From Modestobacter marinus (lineage in GTDB: Bacteria; Actinomycetota; Actinomycetes; Mycobacteriales; Geodermatophilaceae), in NCBI RefSeq assembly GCF_011758655.1, contig NZ_JAAMPA010000001.1, forward strand, positions 3,348,001 to 3,412,000: a stretch of DNA of 64,000 nt, in the 5' to 3' direction. The notes under the pieces were generated by a model that worked only from the letters and a program-made list of their open reading frames with translations, was not told the DNA's origin and searched no databases. A program made the position numbers and the translations under genes. Below, piece by piece: positions 1 through 9,258 of this stretch (positions are counted from its first letter, which is position 1; each line of letters opens with the position of its first letter).

Positions 1-2781
1 AGGGTGCAGGCCCAGCTCCCCGCCGACGTCGAGCCCCAGGTGCTCGCCGGGTCGCTGGCCGACCTCCCGGTCGTGCAGCTGGCGATCGCCGCGCCGGGTG
101 ACACCGCCGCGCTGTCCGACCGCATCGACGCCGCCGTCGTCCCGCTGTTCGAGCAGGTCGAGGGCGTCCGCGACGTGACCGTCACCGGAGCCAGCGAGCC
201 CCGGGTGCAGGTCACCCTCGACCCGGCCGCGCTCGCGGCGGCCGGGGTCAGCCCGGCCGCGGTGACCACCGTGCTGGAGGAGAACGGCGTGGTGCTGCCC
301 GCCGGCACGGTGACCGAGGGCGAGCAGGCGCTCTCCGTGCAGGCCGGGGACCGGCTCACCTCGGTCGAGGAGCTCCGCGCGCTCCCGCTGACCGGCGCCG
401 GCGGTGCGGTCACCACGCTCGGCGAGGTCGCGACGGTCGAGCTCGGTGCGGCACCGGCGACGTCCTACTCCCGGGTCGACGGCCAGCCGGCGCTCTCGGT
501 CGGGCTGACCCAGACCCCCGACGGCAACACCGTCGACATCTCGCACGCCGTGGCGGACCTGCTCCCGCAGGTGCGCGAGCTGCTGGGCGAGGGCAGCACG
601 GTCGCCGTCGTGTTCGACCAGGCGCCCTTCATCGAGGAGTCGATCGAGGGCCTGGCCACCGAGGGCGGGCTCGGGCTGCTGTTCGCCCTGATCGTGATCC
701 TGGTGTTCCTGGGCTCGGTGCGCTCCACGCTGATCTCGGCGGTCTCGATCCCGGTGTCGCTGTGCGTCACCTTCATCGGCCTCCAGGTGGCCGGTTTCTC
801 GCTGAACATCCTCACCCTGGGCGCGCTGACCGTCTCGATCGGCCGCGTGGTCGACGACTCGATCGTGGTCATCGAGAACATCAAGCGGCACCTGTCCTAC
901 GGCGAGGCCCGCACCCGGGCGATCCTCGGCGGGGTCCGCGAGGTGGCCGGGGCGATCACCTCCTCGACCATCGCCACCGCGGCGGTCTTCCTGCCGATCG
1001 CACTGGTCGGGGGCCTGGTCGGCGAGCTGTTCCGGCCGTTCGCGCTCACCGTCGCGATCGCCCTGCTCGCCTCCCTGGTCGTCTCGCTGACCATCGTCCC
1101 GGTGATCGCCTCGGCGTTCCTCACGGCACCGGAGACCGACCGCGAGGACACCGCCGAGCTGGCCCGCGACCGGGAGGCGGCCGAGGCGGCCGAGCGCCGC
1201 ACCTGGCTGCAGCGGCTGTACGTGCCGGCGCTGCGCGGAGTGCTGGCGCACCGCCGGTGGACCGTCGCCGGCGCGCTCGTCGTCTTCGTCGGCACCCTGG
1301 CGCTCACCCCGCTGCTGCAGACCAACTTCATCGGCGACGCCGGCGAGGACACCGTCACCGTCACCGCCGCCTACCCGGCCGGTACCAGCCTGGCGGCGCA
1401 GGACGAGCGGGCCCGGGCGCTCGAGGAGGCGCTCGGCGAGGTGGCCGGGGTGCAGACCGTGCAGACCACCGTCGGCTCGGCCGGCGGGTTCGCCGCCTTC
1501 AGCGGGGGCGGCGGCACGCCCACGGCGACGTTCTCGCTCACCCTGGCCGAGGACGGCGACCCGGAGCAGACCCGCGCGGAGATCCGCACGGTCGCCGAGG
1601 AGCTCCCCGACGTCGGCGAGGTGACCGTGGCGGCGGCCGGCTCCGGGTTCGGCAGCTCGACGGTCGACGTGCTGGTCCAGGCCGCCGACGCCGACGTGCT
1701 GGCCGAGGCCGCCGACCAGGTGCAGCAGGCGGTGTCCGGGGTGCCCGGGGCCACCGACGTGACCAACGACCTGTCCGCCGGGCTGCCGGTGGTGCAGGTG
1801 GACGTCGACCCGCTGGCAGCGGCCCAGGCCGGGCTGACCGAGGCGCAGGTGACCCGCACCCTGGCCGGGCTGACCAACGCCGTCCCGCTGGGGGAGATCG
1901 ACGTCGACGACGCGAGCACCCCGGTCTACCTGGACCCGGTGCAGGCCCCGCAGACGGTGGCGCAGCTCCGCGCGGTCGTCCTGCCGACGGCCGGGGGCCC
2001 GGTGCCGCTGACCCAGCTGGCGACGATCGAGGAGGTGCAGGCGCCGAGCTCGATCACCCGGGTGGACGGCGAGCGCAGCGCGACGGTCTCGGCGACCCCG
2101 GCGGGCACCGACCTGGGCGCCCTCACCGCCGAGCTGCAGGCGGCGATCGACGGTCTGGACCTGCCGGCCGGCGCCGAGGTGTCGGTCGGCGGCGTCGCCG
2201 CCGACCAGGGCGAGGCCTTCGCCGACCTGGGCCTGGCGCTGGTGATCGCGGTGGTGATCGTCTACCTGGTGATGGTGGCGACCTTCCGCAGCCTCGCCCA
2301 GCCGTTCATCCTGCTCGTCTCGGTGCCGTTCGCTGCGACCGGTGCGCTGCTGATGCTGCTGGTCACCGGCACCCCGCTGGGCGTGCCGGCGCTGATCGGC
2401 GTGCTGATGCTGATCGGCATCGTGGTGACCAACGCGATCGTCCTCATCGACCTGGTCAACCAGTACCGCGAGCAGGGGCTGCCGCTGGCCGAGGCGGTCG
2501 GCGAGGGGGCCCGGCAGCGGCTGCGGCCGATCGTGATGACCGCGGCGGCGACGGTGCTGGCGCTGACCCCGATGGCCGTCGGGCTCACCGGCGGCGGGGT
2601 GTTCATCTCCCAGCCGCTGGCCCTGGTGGTGATCGGCGGGCTGATCAGCTCCACGTTGCTCACCCTGCTGCTGGTGCCGGTGCTCTACACCTCGCTGGAG
2701 ACCCGCCGCGAGCGGCGGGCGGCCAAGCGCGCGGCCGCCCGGGAGCCGGAGCCGGCGGCGGAGGAGCTGCAGCCGGCCTGA
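1..2781 (+). CDS. RND efflux pump, HAE1/AcrB-like (5' end outside window)
   Basis: The reading frame is open from the first base, so the N-terminus lies upstream; about 926 codons are visible, against about 1030-1060 for full-length AcrB-type pumps, so roughly the first 100 residues are missing. The protein exports lipophilic or drug-like compounds with proton motive force from the cytoplasmic membrane. The transmembrane block after base 660 contains VVDDSIVVIEN (about 847-880), the paired aspartates of the TM4 proton relay in this family. A second periplasmic repeat and a second membrane block (2220-2690) follow, giving the usual internal duplication. The tail after the last helix is charged and Arg/Ala rich. 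No membrane-fusion partner is visible downstream, so any partner gene must lie upstream. The substrate cannot be inferred. Confidence 0.93.
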   Translation, partial: RVQAQLPADVEPQVLAGSLADLPVVQLAIAAPGDTAALSDRIDAAVVPLFEQVEGVRDVTVTGASEPRVQVTLDPAALAAAGVSPAAVTTVLEENGVVLPAGTVTEGEQALSVQAGDRLTSVEELRALPLTGAGGAVTTLGEVATVELGAAPATSYSRVDGQPALSVGLTQTPDGNTVDISHAVADLLPQVRELLGEGSTVAVVFDQAPFIEESIEGLATEGGLGLLFALIVILVFLGSVRSTLISAVSIPVSLCVTFIGLQVAGFSLNILTLGALTVSIGRVVDDSIVVIENIKRHLSYGEARTRAILGGVREVAGAITSSTIATAAVFLPIALVGGLVGELFRPFALTVAIALLASLVVSLTIVPVIASAFLTAPETDREDTAELARDREAAEAAERRTWLQRLYVPALRGVLAHRRWTVAGALVVFVGTLALTPLLQTNFIGDAGEDTVTVTAAYPAGTSLAAQDERARALEEALGEVAGVQTVQTTVGSAGGFAAFSGGGGTPTATFSLTLAEDGDPEQTRAEIRTVAEELPDVGEVTVAAAGSGFGSSTVDVLVQAADADVLAEAADQVQQAVSGVPGATDVTNDLSAGLPVVQVDVDPLAAAQAGLTEAQVTRTLAGLTNAVPLGEIDVDDASTPVYLDPVQAPQTVAQLRAVVLPTAGGPVPLTQLATIEEVQAPSSITRVDGERSATVSATPAGTDLGALTAELQAAIDGLDLPAGAEVSVGGVAADQGEAFADLGLALVIAVVIVYLVMVATFRSLAQPFILLVSVPFAATGALLMLLVTGTPLGVPALIGVLMLIGIVVTNAIVLIDLVNQYREQGLPLAEAVGEGARQRLRPIVMTAAATVLALTPMAVGLTGGGVFISQPLALVVIGGLISSTLLTLLLVPVLYTSLETRRERRAAKRAAAREPEPAAEELQPA

Positions 2782-2791
2782 CGCCCGGTGC

Positions 2792-2833
2792 GCGGTCCCG
2801 GTCGCCGGGGGCGGCGGCTCCGCCCGGGACCGC
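2792..2833. terminator. Hairpin between convergent genes
   Basis: Perfect 10-base arms GCGGTCCCGG (2792-2801) and CCGGGACCGC (2824-2833) flank a GC-rich loop that can itself fold. It lies exactly between the stop of the RND pump and the stop of the convergent MFS gene. There is no U tract, as is usual for actinobacterial terminators. It could serve both strands. Confidence 0.6.
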
Positions 2834-4279
2834 TCACTCGGCGGCGGAGGAGGCGGGGGAGGTGGCCGGGGAGGACGGCGCCGGGGGCGGTGGGCCCCCG
2901 GCGCGGCGGGGCAGCAGGGCCGTGAGCACCGCCAGCGCCAGGCACGCCGCGCAGCCCACGGCGGCCAGCGCGGTGTAGCCGCTGGACGGCGGCAAATCCG
3001 CACCGGCGGGGGTGAGCGCCTCCAGCACCGTGGCGCTCAGCGCGCTGCCCAGCGCGAACCCGACGTAGCGGAGCACCTGGTTCAGGCTCATCGCGCTGCC
3101 GGTCTCCCCGGCCGGCACGGCGCCGACGATCAGCCCGGGCAGCGCGGCGAAGGTGAGGCCCACGCCGAAGCCGGCCACCGCCATGGCCACGAACAGCTGC
3201 CACAGCTCGTCGCGGACCAGGCCGAACAGCACCGTGCCGAGCAGGAGCACGAGGGCGCCCACCGGCAGCACCACCCGCGGCCCGGCGGCCCGGTCCAGCG
3301 GCCGGCCCACCCGGCTGGCCAGGAAGCTGGCGACCGAGAACGGCAGCAGGACCAGCCCGGCGACCACGATCGAGGTGCCGAAGCCGTAGCCGGAGGACTC
3401 CGGGGTCTGCGCCAGCCGGGGCACCGAGGACAACAGCAGGTAGTTGGCCAGGCCGACGAGCAGGGCGGCGCCGTGCGCGGTCGCCGGGACCCGGCCGCGG
3501 GCCAGCCGGAGGTCGACCAGCGGGGCCGCGGCGCGCAGCTGCCAGCACACCCAGGCGGCCAGCGCGAGGACGGCGACGGCGGCCAGCCCGAGGACCGAGG
3601 GGGAGGTCCAGCCCCAGGTGCCGGCCTCGCCGAGGGCCAGCAGGCCGGTGGACAGGGCGATCCCGAGCAGCACCGCACCGGCGACGTCGAGCCGCCGGGG
3701 CGGCACGTCCGGCGAGGGCGGGTACACCAGTGCGGCGGCGGCCAGGGCGAGCACGCTGGCCCCGGCGCCGAACCAGAAGGCGGCGTGCACCCCGCCGACC
3801 TCGGCGATGGCCCCGGTCAGCGGGTAGCCCAGCCCGACGCCCGCGGCGACGGTCACCGACAGCGCGGCGACCGTCGTCCGGGACCGCTCCCCGGTCAGCG
3901 CGGTGCGGGCGGTGGCGATCGCCAGCGGGGTCAACCCGAGGCCGAGCCCCTGCAGCCCGCGGCCGGCGACCAGCCAGCCCAGGCCCAGCGGCAGGGCGGC
4001 GAGCACGTTGCCCAGCAGCACCACCGTGAGGACGACGAGCACCACGGTGCGCCGGTGCCGGCCGTCGCCGAGCCGCCCGATCACCGGCGTGGCCACCGCA
4101 CCGACCACCAGGGTGATCGTCAGCGCCCACTGCGCGCTGGTGACCGAGACGTCGTTGGCCGCGGCGATGGCCGGCACCAGGGGCGCGCCCAGGCTGCTGA
4201 TGACCGCGACCAGCATGGCCAGGTAGATCAGCACCGGCACGAGGGCCGGCCGGGCCGGCGACGCGGGAGGAGCGCTCAC
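2834..4279 (-). CDS. MFS transporter, DHA2-like drug:H+ antiporter
   Basis: 481 residues and strongly hydrophobic, with about 14 predicted membrane segments. The cytoplasmic loop after the second helix carries GRLGDGRHRRTVV, the MFS motif A, and the size fits 14-helix DHA2 exporters. The start is set at GTG 4279 (VSAPPASPARPAL); an in-frame start at 4390 would add 37 residues of unlikely composition and run over the upstream region of the divergent GH13 gene. The C-terminus is Pro/Ser rich. The family exports drugs or metabolites; the substrate is unknown. It converges on the RND pump, so two exporters of different families meet tail to tail. Confidence 0.9.
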   Translation of the reverse strand: MSAPPASPARPALVPVLIYLAMLVAVISSLGAPLVPAIAAANDVSVTSAQWALTITLVVGAVATPVIGRLGDGRHRRTVVLVVLTVVLLGNVLAALPLGLGWLVAGRGLQGLGLGLTPLAIATARTALTGERSRTTVAALSVTVAAGVGLGYPLTGAIAEVGGVHAAFWFGAGASVLALAAAALVYPPSPDVPPRRLDVAGAVLLGIALSTGLLALGEAGTWGWTSPSVLGLAAVAVLALAAWVCWQLRAAAPLVDLRLARGRVPATAHGAALLVGLANYLLLSSVPRLAQTPESSGYGFGTSIVVAGLVLLPFSVASFLASRVGRPLDRAAGPRVVLPVGALVLLLGTVLFGLVRDELWQLFVAMAVAGFGVGLTFAALPGLIVGAVPAGETGSAMSLNQVLRYVGFALGSALSATVLEALTPAGADLPPSSGYTALAAVGCAACLALAVLTALLPRRAGGPPPPAPSSPATSPASSAAE

Positions 4280-4401
4280 GCCGACGACGGTAGTTGCGGT
4301 CTGCACCCGGGTGGGGGTGCCGCTTCCGCCCAGCGGCCGACCGGCACCGGCCGGTGGGTAGCGTCGCCGGTGCTGGTGCAGGTCGATCACGAGGGAGCGG
4401 G

Positions 4402-5718
4402 ATGCCGGACTGGGTGCAGGACGCGGTGTGGTGGCACGTCTACCCGCTGGGCTTCGTGGGCGCGGAGCGGGAGGCGACCGACGTCGTGGCGCACCGGCTC
4501 GACCGGATCACCGCCTGGCTGGACTACGCCGTCGAGCTGGGCGCCAACGGCCTGGCCCTGGGTCCGGTGTTCGCCTCCAGCACGCACGGCTACGACACCG
4601 TCGACCACCTGCGCATCGACCCCCGGCTGGGCGACGACGCGGACTTCGACGCGCTGGTCGCGGCCGCGCACGACCGTGGCCTGCGGGTGCTGCTGGACGG
4701 CGTCTTCAACCACGTCGGCCGTGACCACCCGGCCTTCCGGGCGGTGCTGGAGCAGGGGCCGGACGCCCCGACCGCCGACTGGTTCCGGCTGCGCTGGCCG
4801 CACGGCCCCGGTGCCGAGCCCGACTACGACACCTTCGAGGGCCACGGCCAGCTGGTCGCCCTGGACCACTCCGCGCCGGCGGTCGCCGACCAGGTGGCCG
4901 AGGTGATGACGCACTGGCTGGACCGCGGCGCCGACGGCTGGCGGCTGGACGCCGCCTACGCCGTCCCGAGCTCGTTCTGGGCCACCGTGCTGCCCCGGGT
5001 GCGCGAGCGGCACCCCGACGCCTACGTCGTCGGCGAGGTCATCCACGGCGACTACGCGCAGGTGGTGCGGGAGTCGGGGATGGACGCGGTCACCCAGTAC
5101 GAGCTGTGGAAGGCGATCTGGAGCTCGCTCAACGACGGCAACCTGCACGAGCTGGCGCACGCGCTGGGCCGGCACGACGGGTTCCTGGACACGTTCGTGC
5201 CGCTGACCTTCGTCGGCAACCACGACGTCACCCGGATCGCCAGCCGGCTGGACGACGCCGCGCACCTGCCGCACGCGCTGGTGGTGCTGTTCACCGTGGG
5301 CGGCACGCCGTCGGTCTACGCCGGCGACGAGCAGGCGTTCACCGGGGTCAAGGAGGACCGGGCCGGCGGGGACGACGCCGTCCGGCCGCCCTTCCCGGGC
5401 TCCCCGGCGGAGCTGGCGCCCTTCGGCGAGCCCACCCGGAGGCTGCACCAGGAGCTGATCGGGCTGCGCCGGCGGCACCGCTGGCTGCACACCGCCCGCA
5501 GCACGCCGCTGCACCGGGACAACCGCCAGCTCAGCTACGCGGTCGCCGGGGACGGGCAGCGGCTGGTCGTCGCCCTCAACCTGGCCGACGGCGAGGCGAC
5601 GGTGCCGGCCGCTGGCGCGGGGGAGCTGCTCGCCGGCGTGGGCACCGTCCGGCAGCCGGGCACCGACCGCGCGGCCGTCTCGCTCCCGGCGCACGGGTGG
5701 GCCATCCTGGCGGGGTGA
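4402..5718 (+). CDS. GH13 family alpha-glucosidase/amylase-like enzyme
   Basis: 438 residues starting MPDWVQDAVWW, with GGGAG a few bases before ATG 4402; longer in-frame starts have no such site. All GH13 signature regions are present: DGVFNH (99-104), GWRLDAAY with the nucleophile Asp183, VVGEV with the acid/base Glu212, and NHD (273-275). The fold is a (beta/alpha)8 barrel plus a short C-terminal beta domain with little else attached, so this is a small cytosolic enzyme; no signal peptide is seen. The family hydrolyses or transfers alpha-glucosidic bonds. The subfamily (oligo-glucosidase, maltogenic amylase or cyclomaltodextrinase type) cannot be fixed by eye. The next gene, an MFS carrier, starts 94 bases downstream on the same strand and may be co-expressed. 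Confidence 0.92.
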   Translation: MPDWVQDAVWWHVYPLGFVGAEREATDVVAHRLDRITAWLDYAVELGANGLALGPVFASSTHGYDTVDHLRIDPRLGDDADFDALVAAAHDRGLRVLLDGVFNHVGRDHPAFRAVLEQGPDAPTADWFRLRWPHGPGAEPDYDTFEGHGQLVALDHSAPAVADQVAEVMTHWLDRGADGWRLDAAYAVPSSFWATVLPRVRERHPDAYVVGEVIHGDYAQVVRESGMDAVTQYELWKAIWSSLNDGNLHELAHALGRHDGFLDTFVPLTFVGNHDVTRIASRLDDAAHLPHALVVLFTVGGTPSVYAGDEQAFTGVKEDRAGGDDAVRPPFPGSPAELAPFGEPTRRLHQELIGLRRRHRWLHTARSTPLHRDNRQLSYAVAGDGQRLVVALNLADGEATVPAAGAGELLAGVGTVRQPGTDRAAVSLPAHGWAILAG

Positions 5719-5812
5719 GCACCGACCGGGTGAGCCCCGCCCGGACTCCGGGTGAGCAAGTGCACAGCCCGATCCGGGAAGGACGGGCGGCGGGACGGCG
5801 TCGTCCCTGTAC

Positions 5813-7162
5813 GTGACCCAGCCAGCTGTCCGGACGCCGTCCCGCGCCTACGTGATCTGGCTGATCGGCCTGGTGGCCTACGCGGTCGCGATCTTCCACC
5901 GGGCGTCCCTGGGTGTCGCCGGCATCGAGGCGCAGGAGCGGTTCTCCGCCGGCGCGTCGGCGATCTCGCTGTTCCTGGTGCTCCAGCTGGCCGTCTACGC
6001 GGGGCTGCAGGTGCCGGTCGGCGTGCTGCTGGACCGGTTCGGCTCCCGCCGGATGATCGTCGCCGGTGCGCTGACCATGGCGGTCGGGCAGTTGGTGCTG
6101 GCGCTGGCCAGCGACGTGCCGACCGCCGTCGCGGCCCGGGTGCTGGTGGGCGCCGGTGACGCGATGACCTTCATCAGCGTGCTCCGGCTGGTGCCGCTGT
6201 GGTTCCCCGGGCGCACCGTCCCGGTGGTCACCCAGCTCACCGGCATCCTCGGGCAGGTGGGCCAGATCGTGGCCGCCTACCCGCTGGTCGCGCTGCTGCA
6301 CAGCGCCGGCTGGACGCCCACCTTCCTGGGGGCCGCGGCGGTCAGCGTGCTGGTCGGCGTCCTGGTGCTGGTCGCGCTGCGCGACGCCCCGCCCGGCACG
6401 CCGGCCCCGACGGTCGCCGGGATGGCCGCCGTCCGGGCGAACCTGGCCGCCGCTTGGCGGGAGCCGGGCACCCGGATCGGCCTCTACACGCACCTGGTCA
6501 CCCAGTTCTCCGGCACCGTCTTCGCGCTGCTGTGGGGCTACCCGTTCCTGACCGTGGGCCAGGGGCTGGCGCCGGCGACGGCGGCCGGGCTGCTGACCCT
6601 GCTGGTGCTGGTCGGCATGGGCTTCGGGCCGCTGCTGGGCCGGCTGGTCGGGCAGTGGCCGCTGCGCCGGTCCAACCTGGTCTTCGGCATCCTCACCGCC
6701 ACGGCGGCGGTCTGGACGGTCGTGCTGCTGTGGCCGGGCCCCGCACCGATGTGGCTGCTGGTCGTGCTGGTGGTCGTGCTGGGCACCAACGGCCCCGGGT
6801 CGATGATCGGCTTCGACTACGCCCGCACCGAGAACCCGGTCGAGCGGTCGGGCAGCGCCACCGGCTTCGTCAACGTCGGCGGGTTCTTCGCCTCGCTGTG
6901 CACCGTGCTGGCGATCGGCTTCGTGCTGGACGCGATGACCCCCGGCAGCTCCACGGACTACTCGCTGGACGCGTTCCGGGCGGCGTTCGCGGTGCAGTAC
7001 GTCTTCTGGGCGATCGGCCTGGTCGGGGTGCTGACCCACCGGCGGCAGCTGCGTGCGCGGATGGCCCGGGACGGCGTCGTCCTGGTGCCGCTGGTCACCG
7101 CGGTCAACGCCCGGCTGCGGGGACGGTCGGCCTACCCGGCACCGCCCCGCGAGGACGGCTGA
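5813..7162 (+). CDS. MFS transporter
   Basis: 449 residues with about 12 membrane segments, beginning at GTG 5813 (MTQPAVRTPSRAYVIWLIGL). LLDRFGSRRMIVAG after the second helix is a motif A-like loop, and a long loop divides the two six-helix halves. The N-terminal half, with its YAVAIFHRASLGVAG segment, resembles general metabolite or nitrate/sugar-phosphate type MFS carriers, but no substrate signature can be named. It follows the GH13 gene on the same strand, so uptake or release of a sugar is possible; this is only context. Downstream lies the convergent DUF2254 gene. Confidence 0.88.
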   Translation: MTQPAVRTPSRAYVIWLIGLVAYAVAIFHRASLGVAGIEAQERFSAGASAISLFLVLQLAVYAGLQVPVGVLLDRFGSRRMIVAGALTMAVGQLVLALASDVPTAVAARVLVGAGDAMTFISVLRLVPLWFPGRTVPVVTQLTGILGQVGQIVAAYPLVALLHSAGWTPTFLGAAAVSVLVGVLVLVALRDAPPGTPAPTVAGMAAVRANLAAAWREPGTRIGLYTHLVTQFSGTVFALLWGYPFLTVGQGLAPATAAGLLTLLVLVGMGFGPLLGRLVGQWPLRRSNLVFGILTATAAVWTVVLLWPGPAPMWLLVVLVVVLGTNGPGSMIGFDYARTENPVERSGSATGFVNVGGFFASLCTVLAIGFVLDAMTPGSSTDYSLDAFRAAFAVQYVFWAIGLVGVLTHRRQLRARMARDGVVLVPLVTAVNARLRGRSAYPAPPREDG

Positions 7163-7184
7163 CCGCCCCGCGAGGGCTGACCGG

Positions 7185-8510
7185 TCACATCGAGCGGGTC
7201 TCGCCGGCCCGGTCGGCGAAGGCGGCGACGAGTTCCCCGGTCAACGCCAGCTCGACCCGGCGGCGCATGTCCCGCACCGCCTCGGCGTCGGCCCCGGCCG
7301 CCTGCTCGGGCAGCTGCGCCAGGGTCTCGTCGGCCGCGCGGCGCACCTCGGCCCGCTGGGCGTCGTCCCGGCAGGAGACCGCGACGTCGCGGAGCATCTG
7401 CAGGACCGAGCCGAGGACGCTGGGCTCGCTGCCGCCGTACCGGCGCAGCTGCCCGCAGCACAGCTCCAGGTAGTAGCGCAGGTCCCGGTCGGGGACGATC
7501 GCCCGGCCGGCGCCGTCGGCGTCCCGGTGCAGCGTCGGTCCCGTGTGCGAGCCCACGACAAGGGTCAGCAGGTCGCCCATGTGGCCCAGCGCGGTGCTCG
7601 CGGTGACCGGGTCGTTGATCGCCGGGGAGACGGCCTTGACCGCGATGTCCGCCAGCTGGCGGAACCCGAACCCGGCGTCCTGGTCGAGGGTGCGCTCGTA
7701 CCCCAGGTCGACGGCCGCCCGCACCTCGCCGGCCAGCGCGCCGGCCACCTCACCACCGCGGCAGGCCCACACCGTCGCCACCGGGGTGTGCTGCACGACG
7801 TGGTCGCCCGGCCGGGTCTCGATCCGGACGACGGCGTCGTGCCGGCGAGCCGCCCGGACCAGCCGCTCGACGTCGACGCGGCGCACGTACCCGCTCCGCG
7901 GCGCGGCCACCAGCTCGCCCCGTGCCGGGTCCAGGTCCAGCTGGTCCGGGTCGTCGAGCGGCTCGTCGTGGCGGGGGTAGAACTTCGCGATCGCCGTCCG
8001 GGTCTCGTCGTGCACCTTGAGCATGAGGGTGTCCACCCGCAGCAGCCGGGTCATGTGGGTGATGAACGTCAGCCCGGCAGCGAACGCGGCGATGCCGAGC
8101 AGCATCGAGACGAGGGCACTGACCACCGGCACCGGTGAGGTGCTGTCGAGCTGGCGGATCGCCACGATGCTGTAGACGAACGCCGCCGTGAGCACGGCGA
8201 GCACGCCCTTCCAGACCCGGTCCCGGGTCACCTCGCGCAGCAACCGCGGGGAGAACTGCTGCGAGGCCAGTTGCAGGGCGACCACCGTCAAGCTGAAGGT
8301 CAGCGTGGTCACCGTGATCACCGACGTGACGACGACCTGGAACACGGTGTCGGCGGCGCTCTGGTCACCCGGCCAGAGGTGCGTCAGCCAGCCGCTGGTG
8401 GGCCGGATGGTGGTCAGCCAGAGCGCGGCGCCCGCCGCGACGACCCCGGCCGCGGACGGCCAGACCCACAGCGGTGACCGCGAGCCCTCGGCGCTGCCCC
8501 GGCCGGTCAC
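7185..8510 (-). CDS. DUF2254 membrane protein
   Basis: 441 residues with about four N-terminal membrane helices (residues about 15-145) followed by a long soluble domain. The segment around VTTLTFSLTVVALQLASQQFSPRLL and the later DIAVKAVSPAINDPVTA stretch are typical of DUF2254 (PF10011), a family of inner-membrane proteins with no settled function. GTG 8510 overlaps the stop of the preceding gene by four bases (GTGA), so the two are translationally coupled. Longer in-frame starts up to 8894 run through the neighbour and are rejected. The coupling to a spermidine-synthase-like protein is the only functional hint. Confidence 0.85.
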   Translation of the reverse strand: MTGRGSAEGSRSPLWVWPSAAGVVAAGAALWLTTIRPTSGWLTHLWPGDQSAADTVFQVVVTSVITVTTLTFSLTVVALQLASQQFSPRLLREVTRDRVWKGVLAVLTAAFVYSIVAIRQLDSTSPVPVVSALVSMLLGIAAFAAGLTFITHMTRLLRVDTLMLKVHDETRTAIAKFYPRHDEPLDDPDQLDLDPARGELVAAPRSGYVRRVDVERLVRAARRHDAVVRIETRPGDHVVQHTPVATVWACRGGEVAGALAGEVRAAVDLGYERTLDQDAGFGFRQLADIAVKAVSPAINDPVTASTALGHMGDLLTLVVGSHTGPTLHRDADGAGRAIVPDRDLRYYLELCCGQLRRYGGSEPSVLGSVLQMLRDVAVSCRDDAQRAEVRRAADETLAQLPEQAAGADAEAVRDMRRRVELALTGELVAAFADRAGETRSM

Positions 8511-9202
8511 CGGGGCGCTCCGGCGCGGCGGGCGAGCACGATCGCGTAGTCGAACCGGCGGCCGTCCCGCTCGACCGGCAGCGCCAGGTGCTCGACGTCG
8601 GCGACGCCGGGCAGCCCGGCGAGCCGGTCGGCCAGCTGGGGCGCGGGGTCGCTCGACCAGACGGCCAGGACGCCGCCGACCCGCAGGGCCGCGATCGCGG
8701 TGGTCAGGCCGGCCGGGGAGTAGAGCCCGGCGTTCGTCCGGTGCACCAGGAAACCCGGGCCGTTGTCCACGTCGAGCAGCGCGGCGTCGTACCGGCCGGG
8801 GGAGGCGGCGAGGTGGTCGGCCACGTCGATGACGTGCAGCGCCAGCCGCGGGTCGTCCGCCGGCAGGACCGGCAGCAGGCCCCGGCCGGCCCACTCGACC
8901 AGCGGGCCCTGCAGTTCGGCGACGTCGACCTCGGCGACGCGGGGGTCGGCCAGGGCGGTGGCCGCGGTCCAGCCCAGGCCGAGCCCGCCGACCAGCACCC
9001 GCAGCCGCTCGCCGGGGCAGCGGGCGAGCGCCTCGGTGGCCAGCGCCCGCTCGGTGGCGGTGTCCACGTCGTCCATCGCGAAGACGCCGTCGACGATCAG
9101 CTCGGTCACCGCGGTGCCGTCGGGGTGCGTGCGCCGGCGCAGGACCACCTCACCGTGCGCGCCGGACGCCCTCCCCAGCTCCACCAGCCCGTCGTCGAAC
9201 AC
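8507..9202 (-). CDS. Spermidine synthase-like (spermine/spermidine synthase domain) protein
   Basis: 231 residues. The Rossmann core shows LVGGLGLGWTA (motif I, about residues 69-79), VAEVDVAELQGPLVEWAG and LLDVDNGPGF (about 142-151), matching the spermidine/spermine synthase-type methyltransferase fold. It lacks the long N-terminal beta domain of classical SpeE, so true polyamine synthesis is doubtful; similar short actinobacterial proteins are annotated only by fold. GTG start at 9202. Its stop overlaps the start of the DUF2254 gene by four bases, so the pair forms a two-gene operon. Confidence 0.75.
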   Translation of the reverse strand: MFDDGLVELGRASGAHGEVVLRRRTHPDGTAVTELIVDGVFAMDDVDTATERALATEALARCPGERLRVLVGGLGLGWTAATALADPRVAEVDVAELQGPLVEWAGRGLLPVLPADDPRLALHVIDVADHLAASPGRYDAALLDVDNGPGFLVHRTNAGLYSPAGLTTAIAALRVGGVLAVWSSDPAPQLADRLAGLPGVADVEHLALPVERDGRRFDYAIVLARRAGAPR

Positions 9203-9258
9203 CGCGTGAGTCTGCGGCAGCGCCGGTCCGGCAGCGACCCGGACCCCGGCGGGCCGGG

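Noticed and set aside
8355-8385. Third copy of the 61-base palindrome (shares GGTCACCCGGCC)
   Set aside because: Only the central dozen bases match, within the DUF2254 coding frame; the arms are missing.
8507-9202. True spermidine synthase (SpeE)
   Set aside because: Only the Rossmann core is present and there are no polyamine genes nearby, so it is called by fold only.
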